From Veronia pacifica (GTDB taxonomy: Bacteria; Pseudomonadota; Gammaproteobacteria; Enterobacterales; Vibrionaceae), in the NCBI RefSeq assembly GCF_001707825.1, contig NZ_LYBM01000002.1, forward strand, positions 1-64,000: 64,000 nucleotides of DNA, in the 5' to 3' direction. The notes below the pieces were generated by a model, which was not told where the DNA came from, made no database searches, and was given only the letters and a program-made list of their open reading frames with translations. The position numbers were made by a program, and so were the translations under genes. Of this stretch, positions 8,756-17,617 are shown one piece after another; position 1 is the stretch's first letter; each line of letters begins with the position of its first letter.

Positions 8756-9949
8756 CTATCGCTCTCTCACTGTAATACACAGTAGTGCTCCAAATAATAA
8801 GGTATAAGCATACATAATGTGTGTATGGTGGAAAGGAACATCAGTTAAAGAGGCGATGAGTATCGCAGTTAAAGCTGAAAAGACAAAAGTTTTCTGATTG
8901 GTTTGCAATAGTTTTATTAGTAAATATGGTAATGAAATAAACCAGAATAAAAAGACGAATAATCCCAATATGCCATTTCTAACTGTGGTGTCAATAAACT
9001 GATTATGAAAATGAGCTCTCAAAAAATACCTCACGCCATCACTAATATCGGCATTTTGGGCTCTCGGAATAATGGAATTTGTGCCAATGCCTATAATTGG
9101 TGACTCTTTAATCCATTTTAGGCCAATGGACCACATACCTAAACGGTAGCCAATTGACGTATTTAAATTACCATTCATTATTTCATTATATTCATAAACT
9201 GATATGCTGATTCTTTTATTAATCGATTCTTGGAATATATAAAAAAAACAAAATGTAAAAACACAGAATAAAACTACCATGTTAACTCTAAATTTTTTTG
9301 ATAACGATTCTTGGAATATGAAAAATATTATAAACGTCAATGGTGTTGCGATCCAAATTCCCCTTACGCCAGATAGTACAATTGCTATTAACGAGAAAAT
9401 TAATCCGATAATATAAAGAGCTTGGTAAGACCATTTTTGTTTTTTTGTAATTATTGTATTAATTAAAAATATAGAGCAGATAAGACAAAATAAAGCAAAA
9501 GGGATAGGGTTTACCACCTCACCTGCTCGTTGCTGCTCTAAGACTTGGGTGGCATACAGTGCATAAGTACCAGATGATATTCCTCCCAAAACGCATGCTA
9601 AAAATAGATGGCGAGACTGGAATTTCTGCCATGGTATGGCAGCAAGGTAGATTACACTCGTCAGTATTGTTCTGTATGGACCAAATTCTTCTCCTCGAAA
9701 AAACGAAAGCGTAGCCCCATAAATTACAAATACAGCTGATACTATAAAAAATAACCTAAGGTTTTTATTAGCTACATTTTTTTTTATCTCGCCACGATAT
9801 TTCAATAGACAGTAGATAACAACTATGGGAACAAGGCGTGAAATCAACGATTTGGCATCAGGTACGGTAAACGCAGTCGTCATAAAAACTAAAATTGGGG
9901 ACAGTAAAAATACTTTTTCAATTTCTTTGATAATATTTTTGTAGGTCAT
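8756..9949 (-). CDS. O-antigen ligase family (Wzy_C/WaaL-like) membrane protein
   Basis: A 397-residue protein with about 10-12 membrane spans and a large periplasmic loop near residues 260-330. The loop holds IGYRLGMWSIGLKWIKESP, IGIGTNS and RAHFHNQFID. GVRGIWIATPLTF precedes it. This arrangement is that of the O-antigen ligase/polymerase superfamily (PF04932), and the HFHNQFID segment is typical of WaaL-type ligases that move polymer from undecaprenyl diphosphate to lipid A-core. A separate, better Wzy candidate lies at 29931, so ligase is the more likely role, but a polymerase cannot be excluded. It is divergent from the GT25 gene and convergent with the short wzc-like gene. The Shine-Dalgarno is weak. 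Confidence 0.75.
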   Translation of the reverse strand: MTYKNIIKEIEKVFLLSPILVFMTTAFTVPDAKSLISRLVPIVVIYCLLKYRGEIKKNVANKNLRLFFIVSAVFVIYGATLSFFRGEEFGPYRTILTSVIYLAAIPWQKFQSRHLFLACVLGGISSGTYALYATQVLEQQRAGEVVNPIPFALFCLICSIFLINTIITKKQKWSYQALYIIGLIFSLIAIVLSGVRGIWIATPLTFIIFFIFQESLSKKFRVNMVVLFCVFTFCFFYIFQESINKRISISVYEYNEIMNGNLNTSIGYRLGMWSIGLKWIKESPIIGIGTNSIIPRAQNADISDGVRYFLRAHFHNQFIDTTVRNGILGLFVFLFWFISLPYLLIKLLQTNQKTFVFSALTAILIASLTDVPFHHTHIMYAYTLLFGALLCITVRER

Positions 9950-10088
9950 ACGCTGGCTTTTTATGCTGTATATAGATCGTAAACTTCGTAAATGTTAACA
10001 TCAAACCTGCAGCGATGCATTACGGAAGTCAGATATTGGTTCGCCTTATCTTATTCAAAATTTTTGTAAAAATAGGTTTCTTAAAATC

Positions 10089-10841
10089 GTGTCAGATTTA
10101 GCTAGCGTGTATGTAATTAGTCTCAAATCTAGTGATTCGCGTAGAAGATTAATAAAGCAACAATTTGAAAAAACTAACACAGCTTTTCGGTTCTTTGATG
10201 CTATCGATGGAAGAGAGTCGTTCCCTGAGTTGGCATCTGACTATGATATGGTCCGGAGGCTATGGCTTACCAGTGGTAAGAAACCAATGCCTGGAGAAGT
10301 TGGTTGTTATGCGAGCCATTATTCGCTTTGGTTAAAATGTGTTTCCGAGCAAAGGCCATTGATAGTTTGCGAGGATGATATTCACCTACACAAAGATGCC
10401 AACGAGATTATAAAAAAGGCACTTAATAACGTAGATAGGTACGGTTTTTTGCGTTTGGAAAGTATAGAGCCGGGTGGAAGTTCACTGGTTGTCCATCGTG
10501 AAAACGAGTTTAGTTTTCGATTGATGCACGATAATTATGGCGGTTTAAGAGCATATGCCATTTCCCCAAAAGCGGCATCACAACTTATCAAACATCGCTG
10601 GTATTTCCCGGTTGACTGCTTTGTAGGAGCCAATTATATTCATAATGTTGATTCTTTTCAGATGGCACCTACTTTGGTAGTACATCACGGAGACGAGATA
10701 ACAACCATACAAGAAAAAAAGTTACAAAAAACGGCATGGTATCGAGCTCCATCCAGAGAAGCGTACACTATTTACAAAAAAATTCGTTTGTATTTAAGAT
10801 ATAAATACAATTGTAGAAAAGTAATAGCTAATCAAACCTGA
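10089..10841 (+). CDS. Glycosyltransferase family 25 protein (LPS biosynthesis type)
   Basis: A 250-residue cytoplasmic glycosyltransferase. The GT25 signature runs through the N-terminal half: YVISLKSSDSRRR (8-20), FRFFDAIDGR (33-42), PGEVGCYASHYSLW (68-81) and the catalytic/metal motif CEDDIHL (94-100). Such enzymes usually add galactose or a related sugar to LPS core or O-antigen. The acceptor cannot be told from sequence. The start is GTG at 10089. The gene is alone on its strand between the ligase-family gene and the first wecA-like gene, which suggests core or linkage modification rather than repeat-unit assembly; that is inference. Confidence 0.85.
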   Translation: MSDLASVYVISLKSSDSRRRLIKQQFEKTNTAFRFFDAIDGRESFPELASDYDMVRRLWLTSGKKPMPGEVGCYASHYSLWLKCVSEQRPLIVCEDDIHLHKDANEIIKKALNNVDRYGFLRLESIEPGGSSLVVHRENEFSFRLMHDNYGGLRAYAISPKAASQLIKHRWYFPVDCFVGANYIHNVDSFQMAPTLVVHHGDEITTIQEKKLQKTAWYRAPSREAYTIYKKIRLYLRYKYNCRKVIANQT

Positions 10842-11004
10842 CTATTTATTTTCACGTTAACTTACTTTGGATAAATATATTTAATAGAGGTTGATATTTT
10901 TGAGTTTCCTTATATATGTAGGGTATTTTAATACCATTCCGATATAAATGTGGTAGTTATTTTTAACTCGGAAACAATATTTACATTCAATTACGCTGTG
11001 TCTT

Positions 11005-11019
11005 AAATGTTAAACATTT
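11005..11019. promoter_or_regulatory. Palindrome upstream of the first wecA-like gene
   Basis: AAATGTT-A-AACATTT is a perfect 7-bp inverted repeat with a single-base centre, about 90 bp before the start at 11108. The size fits a dimeric regulator site, but no regulator can be assigned. AT-rich sequence makes chance possible. Confidence 0.35.
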
Positions 11020-11107
11020 TAATCGCGGAGAGTGCGCTATCTTATGCGAATTGTACGTATTTTACTAACGGACAATATTGCAGCAGACCGAGTGATAAGG
11101 ACGAAAA

Positions 11108-12136
11108 ATGGCCGCACTATTTTCACTTTTTTTGACTTTTCTCGCACTCACCTTTCTGCCTCTAAAGCGTTTTGCTGACGAATATGGCCTGTTAGACGTA
11201 CCAGATGGTCGTAAAGATCATATGTATCCGACACCTCAGGTTGGTGGAATACTTGTGATTATGTCAGTGTTGATAACAGCCGCAGTATTCCCAAACATTT
11301 ACGAAAAACACCTGATTTTACTTCTTTGTCTAGCTGTAGTTTCAATGCTTGGAGTTGCAGATGACAGACTTGATCTTGATTACCGCATTAGATTAATAGG
11401 GGTGACAGGCCTTGCTATCATCATGATGTTATCTGGTATTGGTCTGAACTCACTTGGCGACTTATTCGGCACGGGGCCGGTGCACTTGGGGATCACATCC
11501 ATCTTCGTTACTGTTTGCGCTGTCTTGGGCTGCGTCAATGCATTCAATATGATAGATGGTATCGACGGTCTTTTGAGTGCTGTCAGCTCTGTTACCCTTC
11601 TAAGTCTAGCTTATCTTTTTCAGCAACAAGAAAATATTGAGCACACGCAAATCTGTTTGATCGTGTTTATGGCTTTAGTACCATGTTTTTTATTCAATAT
11701 CGGAGCATTTGGTGCAGTACGCCGCATATTCATGGGTGATTCGGGCAGTATGTTCCTTGGCTTTTTGATTGTATGGATGTTGGTCGAGGGCTCGGGAAAT
11801 GAGCTAAAGGCATTCAACGCAACCACAGCTCTTTGGTTAATAGCTGTTCCTCTAATGGATATGGCAGCGGTTATTACAGGACGCTGCGTAAATAAAAAAC
11901 TGCCGTTCTCTGCCAGTAAAGATCACATTCATCACATATTATTAAAACAGGGCTTGAGTAATTTACAGGTTCTTTTCTTTGTGACGCTGCTTTCATCGAT
12001 TATGGCAATAGTTGGAATATTGCTCGATGTAAATAATGTTTCTGATTCTGTATCCTTTTCACTTTTCTTAATTTTATTCGTACTTTATTTAGCCATCTTT
12101 CGAATAGAAAGTGTCATAAAAAATATCATAAATTGA
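11108..12136 (+). CDS. WecA-type undecaprenyl-phosphate sugar-1-phosphate transferase (copy 1)
   Basis: A 342-residue polytopic enzyme of the MraY/WecA superfamily that moves a HexNAc-1-phosphate (in WecA, GlcNAc-1-P from UDP-GlcNAc) to undecaprenyl phosphate on the inner face of the membrane. Key motifs are ADDRLD (Asp85, Asp86), NAFNMIDGIDGL (Asp150, Asp153), the FMGDSGSMFLG loop (Asp211) and the cytoplasmic KDHIHH motif (His273, His275, His276). It starts 11 bp after a weak GATAAGGA. A second enzyme of the same type lies at 36019-37128 on the other strand. Which one starts which polymer is unknown. Confidence 0.88.
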   Translation: MAALFSLFLTFLALTFLPLKRFADEYGLLDVPDGRKDHMYPTPQVGGILVIMSVLITAAVFPNIYEKHLILLLCLAVVSMLGVADDRLDLDYRIRLIGVTGLAIIMMLSGIGLNSLGDLFGTGPVHLGITSIFVTVCAVLGCVNAFNMIDGIDGLLSAVSSVTLLSLAYLFQQQENIEHTQICLIVFMALVPCFLFNIGAFGAVRRIFMGDSGSMFLGFLIVWMLVEGSGNELKAFNATTALWLIAVPLMDMAAVITGRCVNKKLPFSASKDHIHHILLKQGLSNLQVLFFVTLLSSIMAIVGILLDVNNVSDSVSFSLFLILFVLYLAIFRIESVIKNIIN

Positions 12137-12162
12137 GGAAAGGCAAGAGCCTTTCCTTATTT
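12137..12162. terminator. Intrinsic terminator between convergent wecA-like gene and yjbH
   Basis: Stem GGAAAGGC (12137-12144) / GCCTTTCC (12149-12156) with an AAGA loop, then TTATTT. It begins right after the wecA-like stop codon and lies just beyond the yjbH stop on the other strand. Confidence 0.85.
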
Positions 12163-12164
12163 AC

Positions 12165-14324
12165 TTAGTCGGCTAACGAATATTCACTTTTTTGATATCT
12201 TTGATTAGTCAGGTCATACAGATTATATTTAGTATTTAACATCTGACCACCATCACGTGTGAGTGGTATCCAACTGATAACTGAGCGATTTACAGTGGGA
12301 TGAGTCATTAAAGTATCTAGCGGAATCGAAATGTAAAATCCTTTATTGAAACTACCCTCACCAAACTCTTCCGCTGATAGATTTGTTTTGGTGGCAAATG
12401 CTCCCACTTTTACACCGCTTTTGAATTGTCGAGATATATTAATCGTAAAGCCTTTATCTTCTGCTAAGTATTTTCCAGCACTAAGCTTCAATTCTAGATC
12501 TTCAATCCAAGTCCACTGGGGGCGGTAGTAAAACGTACCATGGCCAGTGACAGTTCCAGTTTGAGTTCTATAGTTACGTTTATCACGCATATCATAGTAG
12601 GTTTCAGTATCGAAAAATCCAAATTGTGATGCGGGATCGCGTTGCTTCACATAGTTGGCGTTGAGACCCAACGCCCAGTTACTATTGTGTTGTCGAAAAA
12701 GTACTTCTGCACCGACACCTGCAAACATGCTCTCGAGGTAGCCAGCGTAGAACTGCCCAAAGACACTGTCTCCGAGTTGGTCAAACTGAGTAAGTTGCAA
12801 GTTATTCAGTCTCACGGGTTGATCTGATAAGTAATTTCTTACCAATGTCCTCACCCGTTTAAGTTGGGTGGAGTCTCCGGGTGCAACGGTATGACTGAAC
12901 TTATCGTAGTTATTGTAAAGGTTAAGGTGAACTTGAGCACTAAGCTCTGTATTTTGATTGAATCTGTATAAGACGTTTCCAGCAATACCTACGCTAAATA
13001 GATAAAAGTCTTCCGCGCTACCAAGTGATTGGGCCAACGTCGGCGCGAAATCATAGCTAAAAGGCTCGTAATTAGAGGCTAATACCTCAGTCTCGGGAGA
13101 GTTTTTGGGATTGGGTGGTTGGACTGCAGATACTGTTTCATCAAATGTCAGACCAATTTGCTCCTGGTTAGCGTATTTCTTATGCTTATCCGCATCAATA
13201 ATGGTCTCTGTAAGTGACAATCCCTTTGACTGGTCAATAATCCGAAATGAACTGGCGCCTGTCACTGCATTTTCTATTATCGTAGCTGCTCGTTCATAGC
13301 CGCTTCCAGCATTACGATAATGAGTTTGCTTGCCGTATATCAAAATATCCTGTTTATCGCGGTATATCGAGACGTCTGAATACCCAGCATTTTTTGACAG
13401 AGAACGTGCAATCTCAGACCAATCTCGAGAAGTGTTTGGAGAATATACCGGTGCTGGGTTGTTCAACCACTCCTGTTGTAGCGAATTGAAGTTGGTTCGT
13501 AGCGTAAAACCGAGCGTCCAGATATTTCCACGCTCGAAGCTTGCTCTAAGACGCCCCCAATCTCCGAGCGCATACAACGCACCAATGTTTATATGGCTCT
13601 TTGGTGGTTGCTCCAGAGGCGCGAAATCGCCAGTATAGTCATTCGCATCGTATTCCGCTTTTAGTGCAAGTGGTCGCCACGGTGTCTGATATTCTAATCC
13701 GCCATACACTGATGCACAGCCAGTAAACCAACGTTTTATATCGAATTCTCCGCCTTTACCGCCATATTCAGATACACGACCACACTCTTTGTTCGATGAG
13801 GTCTGACTTCCGCGCAGATTTGCCATATTACCCATATAGCCCCATGCGATACCTGCTGTAATATCAATCGGTCCTACTCGTTTTGTTGCAGCAATGTACT
13901 CACCATCGAATAAACCAGTTCCTCCAAGATCTCTAACCCCAACCGAGGTTTCTGGGACCCAAAAGCTTTCATCAAAAAGTTTAAATTTAAAATCTATGCC
14001 TTTGTCTGTGTATTTAGTATCGCCACCGAAGCTACCAGAACCATAATTTCGATTCGGCAAAAGAGTGTATCGCAGGGTCGCTTCCAAGCGATCTAACAAT
14101 TGTATCGAGGCATGATAGTGCTCGTAATCTGCGTTAAATGATAAACCAAAAGAAAACTCCCCATCTCTTGCAACGCGACCTGTGGGCATTTGCATTAAAC
14201 CAACACCACCAAAATCTGTCTGTGAGGGCTCGAAATATCGATGATCTGCAGATACTGCCAATGCAGGAAGTGATACGAGACAGAGGGTTATAAGTTGAGA
14301 CAGCGATTTTTGGTAAGATTTCAT
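12165..14324 (-). CDS. yjbH: YjbH-family exopolysaccharide outer-membrane protein
   Basis: A 719-residue secreted beta-rich protein with an N-terminal signal peptide (about 1-26, ending LPALAVSA). The next part, FGGVGLMQMPTGRVARDGEF (residues 38-57), is the hallmark of the YjbH family. Length and pattern match E. coli YjbH (about 700 residues), thought to form an outer-membrane barrel used for exopolysaccharide secretion. Its ATG overlaps the yjbG stop by one base (TAATG), so the two are translationally coupled. It is last in the operon yjbE-F-G-H, which is induced by Rcs in E. coli; control here is not visible. Confidence 0.9.
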   Translation of the reverse strand: MKSYQKSLSQLITLCLVSLPALAVSADHRYFEPSQTDFGGVGLMQMPTGRVARDGEFSFGLSFNADYEHYHASIQLLDRLEATLRYTLLPNRNYGSGSFGGDTKYTDKGIDFKFKLFDESFWVPETSVGVRDLGGTGLFDGEYIAATKRVGPIDITAGIAWGYMGNMANLRGSQTSSNKECGRVSEYGGKGGEFDIKRWFTGCASVYGGLEYQTPWRPLALKAEYDANDYTGDFAPLEQPPKSHINIGALYALGDWGRLRASFERGNIWTLGFTLRTNFNSLQQEWLNNPAPVYSPNTSRDWSEIARSLSKNAGYSDVSIYRDKQDILIYGKQTHYRNAGSGYERAATIIENAVTGASSFRIIDQSKGLSLTETIIDADKHKKYANQEQIGLTFDETVSAVQPPNPKNSPETEVLASNYEPFSYDFAPTLAQSLGSAEDFYLFSVGIAGNVLYRFNQNTELSAQVHLNLYNNYDKFSHTVAPGDSTQLKRVRTLVRNYLSDQPVRLNNLQLTQFDQLGDSVFGQFYAGYLESMFAGVGAEVLFRQHNSNWALGLNANYVKQRDPASQFGFFDTETYYDMRDKRNYRTQTGTVTGHGTFYYRPQWTWIEDLELKLSAGKYLAEDKGFTINISRQFKSGVKVGAFATKTNLSAEEFGEGSFNKGFYISIPLDTLMTHPTVNRSVISWIPLTRDGGQMLNTKYNLYDLTNQRYQKSEYSLAD

Positions 14325-15190
14325 TAAAGAGGAACCCTGTTGGAGAGCAATGTGAGGAAGGTAGAATTTAAATGCTCAGCATTCTCTGAAATGTTTCTGT
14401 AATTGAAATAGACTGCACTTCCCGGGGCTAAAAATAGCTCTTGCTTGTTCCAGTAAGCAATGCCAACTTTTTTCTGTTGTCCATTGGGGGAGATCACAGT
14501 GGCATAGCTTCTGTCAGCAAGTTTTGTGTGAGGTTTAGCTGTGTTAATGATATCACTCAAACGAATACCGGGCTGCCACCGTATGTCATTATCACCTGTA
14601 GTTGCACCAAAAACAGATATGTACTGAGGTCTCGGTGGAAGATAAAGTAAAAAATTACCATCTAACAAGGGGTTATTGGGAGGGCCGATCCTTGCCGCAT
14701 CGTAGTTCACATCTAACCAGATACGAGACGCAAATACGGAGCGATTGAGTTGTTCAATGTCGCTAGAAAACACATTGAAACCGTCTAAATCAGTTTGTGA
14801 ATTTGCTAAGCGATTTAGTAAGGTAACCAATACTTGTTTGTCTGATAAAATTGCCCCCGTCTTGCTTGAGTCAAAAAGACCCGCAGCTGACCAAAATACG
14901 CCATTAAACGATTGCTCTTTACTTTTATCAGCTTTTATTTGAATGTCTAGCTGCGCTTTCCCATCTGTCACGACCCGAGCAAAGCGAGGAGGTAGTAAAT
15001 ATCTGAGTGTAATATTTTGATCGCTTTCGATTTTACTTTTCTCCACAGAAAATGAATGCACAATGTTTATTGAAGTGGCATTTACTTGTATGGAATATAT
15101 AAATAGAATAAAAAAAAAGCAATAAAACAAAGACTTAAAAACGCCTATCAAATCTCGTGTTTTGCAACGACAATTATTTGCAATTAACAT
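14324..15190 (-). CDS. yjbG: YjbG/GfcC-family periplasmic capsule protein
   Basis: A 288-residue exported protein. The N-terminal segment (about 15-39, LFYCFFFILFIYSIQVNA) is a long signal peptide preceded by a basic stretch. The body shows the GfcC/YjbG pattern LPPRPQYISVFGATTG and LSDII, including a SLBB-like second half (about 185-285). The homologue GfcC belongs to group 4 capsule assembly. It has a TAAGG Shine-Dalgarno about 8 bp before the ATG and a 21-bp gap after yjbF. Direct biochemical role is unknown; a partner of the YjbH barrel is likely. Confidence 0.85.
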   Translation of the reverse strand: MLIANNCRCKTRDLIGVFKSLFYCFFFILFIYSIQVNATSINIVHSFSVEKSKIESDQNITLRYLLPPRFARVVTDGKAQLDIQIKADKSKEQSFNGVFWSAAGLFDSSKTGAILSDKQVLVTLLNRLANSQTDLDGFNVFSSDIEQLNRSVFASRIWLDVNYDAARIGPPNNPLLDGNFLLYLPPRPQYISVFGATTGDNDIRWQPGIRLSDIINTAKPHTKLADRSYATVISPNGQQKKVGIAYWNKQELFLAPGSAVYFNYRNISENAEHLNSTFLTLLSNRVPL

Positions 15191-15211
15191 CTCAATGATA
15201 CCTTATTTATA

Positions 15212-15931
15212 CTATCCGAAAGGTTTCAGGATAGTCATTTTGATCTCAGGAAGACCTGGGGCAAGATGTTGACGACTTGCAAGTACATCGCCAGAGTCGG
15301 GGGATAACCAGAAATCATTAGAATATTGTAGGTCAAGTGATTTTACTCTTACATGCTCAACAATATGGATAGTATTGACGGGCTTATCGTTCACTGAAAT
15401 CAGTGTACTACCTCTATTTTCGAAAGTAGAATCTACTCTCACTGCGAAGTGATTACCTGGCTGCCAATCTAAGTACCGTGTCCAGTGATTTGGCGTTGTT
15501 TTGAGTAAAAGACCATCTGATATTGGGTCTTTACTCGCCGTATTAACATTGAGTAACTCGCCCTCGCGAAGCCCATGAGTGCGAGTTAACCTTCCTGATT
15601 CGGTGACCAGCATCTTTTTGTCGGCAGACAACCAACTTAATTCTGTTTTACTTACTAAGCCATTTTGTGTGCGATGTGTAATTTTATCGGCAAATGCCAA
15701 AACTACGAAAGCTCGTGCGCCATCGCCGACTTTTGCGTACATGCTGGCATAGGGAAGGGCATCGACATCAGCTTGAGACACAAAGACATCATTACTATTA
15801 TCCCACGCATCAGAAACAGTACGGCCAAGCAGTGAAGTAGTCTGACTGCATCCTGCAGACATCATTAAAAGTACATAAAATATGTGCTTTGTCCGAATAA
15901 GTGACCGGATGGTACTGATAGGTAAATTCAT
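15212..15931 (-). CDS. yjbF: YjbF/GfcB-family outer-membrane lipoprotein
   Basis: A 239-residue lipoprotein. The signal peptide ends in the lipobox MSAGC (Cys28), followed by Ser-Gln, which fits outer-membrane sorting. The body is predicted beta-rich and follows the YjbF/GfcB family (DUF2886): LPYASMYAKVG near residue 59 and a Trp-containing central part. It is second in the yjbEFGH operon, between the small YjbE and YjbG. Role in exopolysaccharide secretion is inferred from the operon. Confidence 0.85.
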   Translation of the reverse strand: MNLPISTIRSLIRTKHIFYVLLMMSAGCSQTTSLLGRTVSDAWDNSNDVFVSQADVDALPYASMYAKVGDGARAFVVLAFADKITHRTQNGLVSKTELSWLSADKKMLVTESGRLTRTHGLREGELLNVNTASKDPISDGLLLKTTPNHWTRYLDWQPGNHFAVRVDSTFENRGSTLISVNDKPVNTIHIVEHVRVKSLDLQYSNDFWLSPDSGDVLASRQHLAPGLPEIKMTILKPFG

Positions 15932-16025
15932 GTAGTCTCGACCAAGACTCTTTCAGTAAAGTAAGGTGTGATGGAGCAATTACTAGAGCTGAAGTAATCA
16001 ACCAGCTCTAGCAATAAAGAAGCGA

Positions 16026-16295
16026 TTAGTTGGTGCCAGTTGTACCGGTTGTACCTGTATCACCAGCGGCATCAACTGCTGCAACTACTGCTGCTGCTGC
16101 AACCACGCCAAAACCAACAGCAGCAACACTCACTCCACCGATAGCTGCACCACCTGCAGCACCAGCGCCAGCAGCCGCGCCTGCAGTCGAACCAGCACCT
16201 ACAGAAGAACCTGCAGCTCCAGCTGTTTCACCTGCAGCAAGTACTGAAGACGACATAAATGCCGTTGCTAATAAAGCTATTGATAATTTTTTCAT
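16026..16295 (-). CDS. yjbE: YjbE-like small Gly/Ala-rich secreted protein
   Basis: An 89-residue protein starting MKKLSIALLATAFMSSSVLA, a clean signal peptide with a cut after about residue 20. The mature part is almost only Gly, Ala, Ser, Val and Thr and ends in a GTTGTTGTN repeat, as in E. coli YjbE and GfcA (about 80-100 residues). I chose the internal ATG at 16295 because GGAGAG lies 9 bp upstream and the longer form to 16343 would hide the signal peptide. It is first in the yjbEFGH operon, 95 bp before yjbF. Function is unknown. Confidence 0.82.
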   Translation of the reverse strand: MKKLSIALLATAFMSSSVLAAGETAGAAGSSVGAGSTAGAAAGAGAAGGAAIGGVSVAAVGFGVVAAAAVVAAVDAAGDTGTTGTTGTN

Positions 16296-16537
16296 TGTTC
16301 TCTCCATTTCACTCAAGACTTGGCTTACTCCACAACAAAGCATATGCTATCTGCAAGATTGAGCAGAGTAAACTGCAATCAAGTAACAATTACATTTTTT
16401 AATTCAAATGTTATCAGTGATTCCAAAACTATTTGATTTTATTCTTTCAGCATTGAAGAGAATAATGCGGCCTATATAGTTTGTCTCTACAAGATCGTTA
16501 CATAGGCATAGCCCAAATGTATACCTGGAGTATCGAA

Positions 16538-16918
16538 ATGATTAATTCTCTATCCTCTAAAGTGTTTCCAGCAATACTACTTATAGCTGTCTTGATGTCC
16601 CAGGCTTGCACATCACCAATGACAAATTTGATGGAAACCCATAACGGTGTTATTGAGTGGTCTAGCGGGACGAGTGAATATGTGAATGTATCACTAACAG
16701 CTGAATACCTCACATTTGTCGATAGAGGTTTTGCTAACCAGAGACATGTCGTAATTTATAGTAGAATTGATGGTGCTTCTGATGCGCGTTGCGAGTATTA
16801 CGTTAACGAGCCTAATCCAAAAGCAAGGCTTACGCTATGTGATGATGGTGAAATTAAGCTCATTCAAGGTGGGAATACTTTGAATGTAGGGCGGTTGAAG
16901 ATTTTTGAACGGTCATGA
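16538..16918 (+). CDS. Small putative lipoprotein of unknown function
   Basis: A 126-residue product starting MINSLSSKVFPAILL, with lipobox LMSQAC (Cys24). CTGGAG lies 7 bp before the ATG. The mature part is about 100 residues, predicted beta-rich, with two further Cys (in DARCEYYVNE and LTLCDDGE) that could form a disulfide. I do not recognise the family. It lies between the divergent yjbE and the wza leader and is transcribed toward wza. A role in polymer export is only a guess from position. Confidence 0.65.
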   Translation: MINSLSSKVFPAILLIAVLMSQACTSPMTNLMETHNGVIEWSSGTSEYVNVSLTAEYLTFVDRGFANQRHVVIYSRIDGASDARCEYYVNEPNPKARLTLCDDGEIKLIQGGNTLNVGRLKIFERS

Positions 16919-17340
16919 GTTATCTGTTTTTTGATCAGGCCGATTGGTTTTTCGTCGTAAGCTTAAATGCCGTTAGTGATAGTAAGATGTATATTGGCTC
17001 GGTTTGGGAACATAGGCCGTGTATTTAGCAGCCTTAGATGTAATTTGAATTTGCTTTTCGTGATGAACTTTTTGAGTGTCGAGGGCAAAATGCGTCCAGA
17101 GATAAATGAACTTCTACACAAATTTTCCTTGACACGGAATAATTAACGCTACCAGTTTTCTTAAACTTTAAGCTGTGTCACAATCGACAAGCTGCTTTGG
17201 TGCGTGATTGTCATATAAATATGATAATGTTTGGTGAAAATTAAGTTTGTGTTTCTAGACAGTACGGTCTCCGCTGTTGGTTGATTTAGTAAAACGAAAA
17301 GACACACATCGAATTTAGGTCTAGTGAACATTGAAACTCT

Positions 17341-17365
17341 GTTTGCAGAATGAGTATCTGCAAAC
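17341..17365 (+). promoter_or_regulatory. Perfect hairpin in the wza leader
   Basis: GTTTGCAGA (17341-17349) and TCTGCAAAC (17357-17365) form a 9-bp stem with a 7-nt loop, 83 bp before the ops element. There is no T-run, so it is not a simple terminator. It could be an RNA structure of the leader or a protein-binding palindrome. Confidence 0.6.
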
Positions 17366-17447
17366 TCTATTTACTAGCTAAAATCAAGCTGTTTATACGA
17401 AAAACAACAAGATATTTAATGATAAGGATTTGGGGCCTACACCTAAG

Positions 17448-17459
17448 GGCGGTAGCGTA
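17448..17459 (+). promoter_or_regulatory. ops element (RfaH recruitment/pause site)
   Basis: GGCGGTAGCGTA matches the conserved ops core GGCGGTAGCGT exactly. It lies 159 bp before the wza ATG, in the correct orientation and inside a long leader. In E. coli the ops-paused polymerase exposes this sequence as a non-template hairpin that binds the RfaH NGN domain. The RfaH-like gene at 6220 is the obvious partner in this window. Confidence 0.92.
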
Positions 17460-17617
17460 CCAATTTTTCAGGAGCGGAGTTCTGGTTAATTCTGTGCCTA
17501 ATTAGTTAGACTTAAATTTTAGACTAATTGACAATAATATTGATTTAATCTCTTCATTTTGTTTTTGACTTCAGAGTCAACGATTAAAGAACGAGTTTCA
17601 GGTAGTGTAGAGCGTTT

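Larger units (their letters stand above)
16919..17617 (+). other. 700-bp non-coding leader region of the wza operon
   Basis: No open frame of note. It holds a perfect hairpin at 17341-17365, an ops element at 17448-17459, and a -10-like GATAAT at 17223-17228 (in TATGATAAT) without a good -35. A TTGACA at 17129-17134 has no matching -10. A long untranslated leader ahead of wza with an ops site is the JUMPstart-type layout of RfaH-controlled capsule and O-antigen operons. Confidence 0.75.

Noticed and set aside
16030-16362. 110-codon plus-strand frame opposite yjbE
   Set aside because: Pro/Ala/Thr repeat that simply mirrors the Gly/Ala-rich yjbE; the minus-strand product has a signal peptide and operon context.
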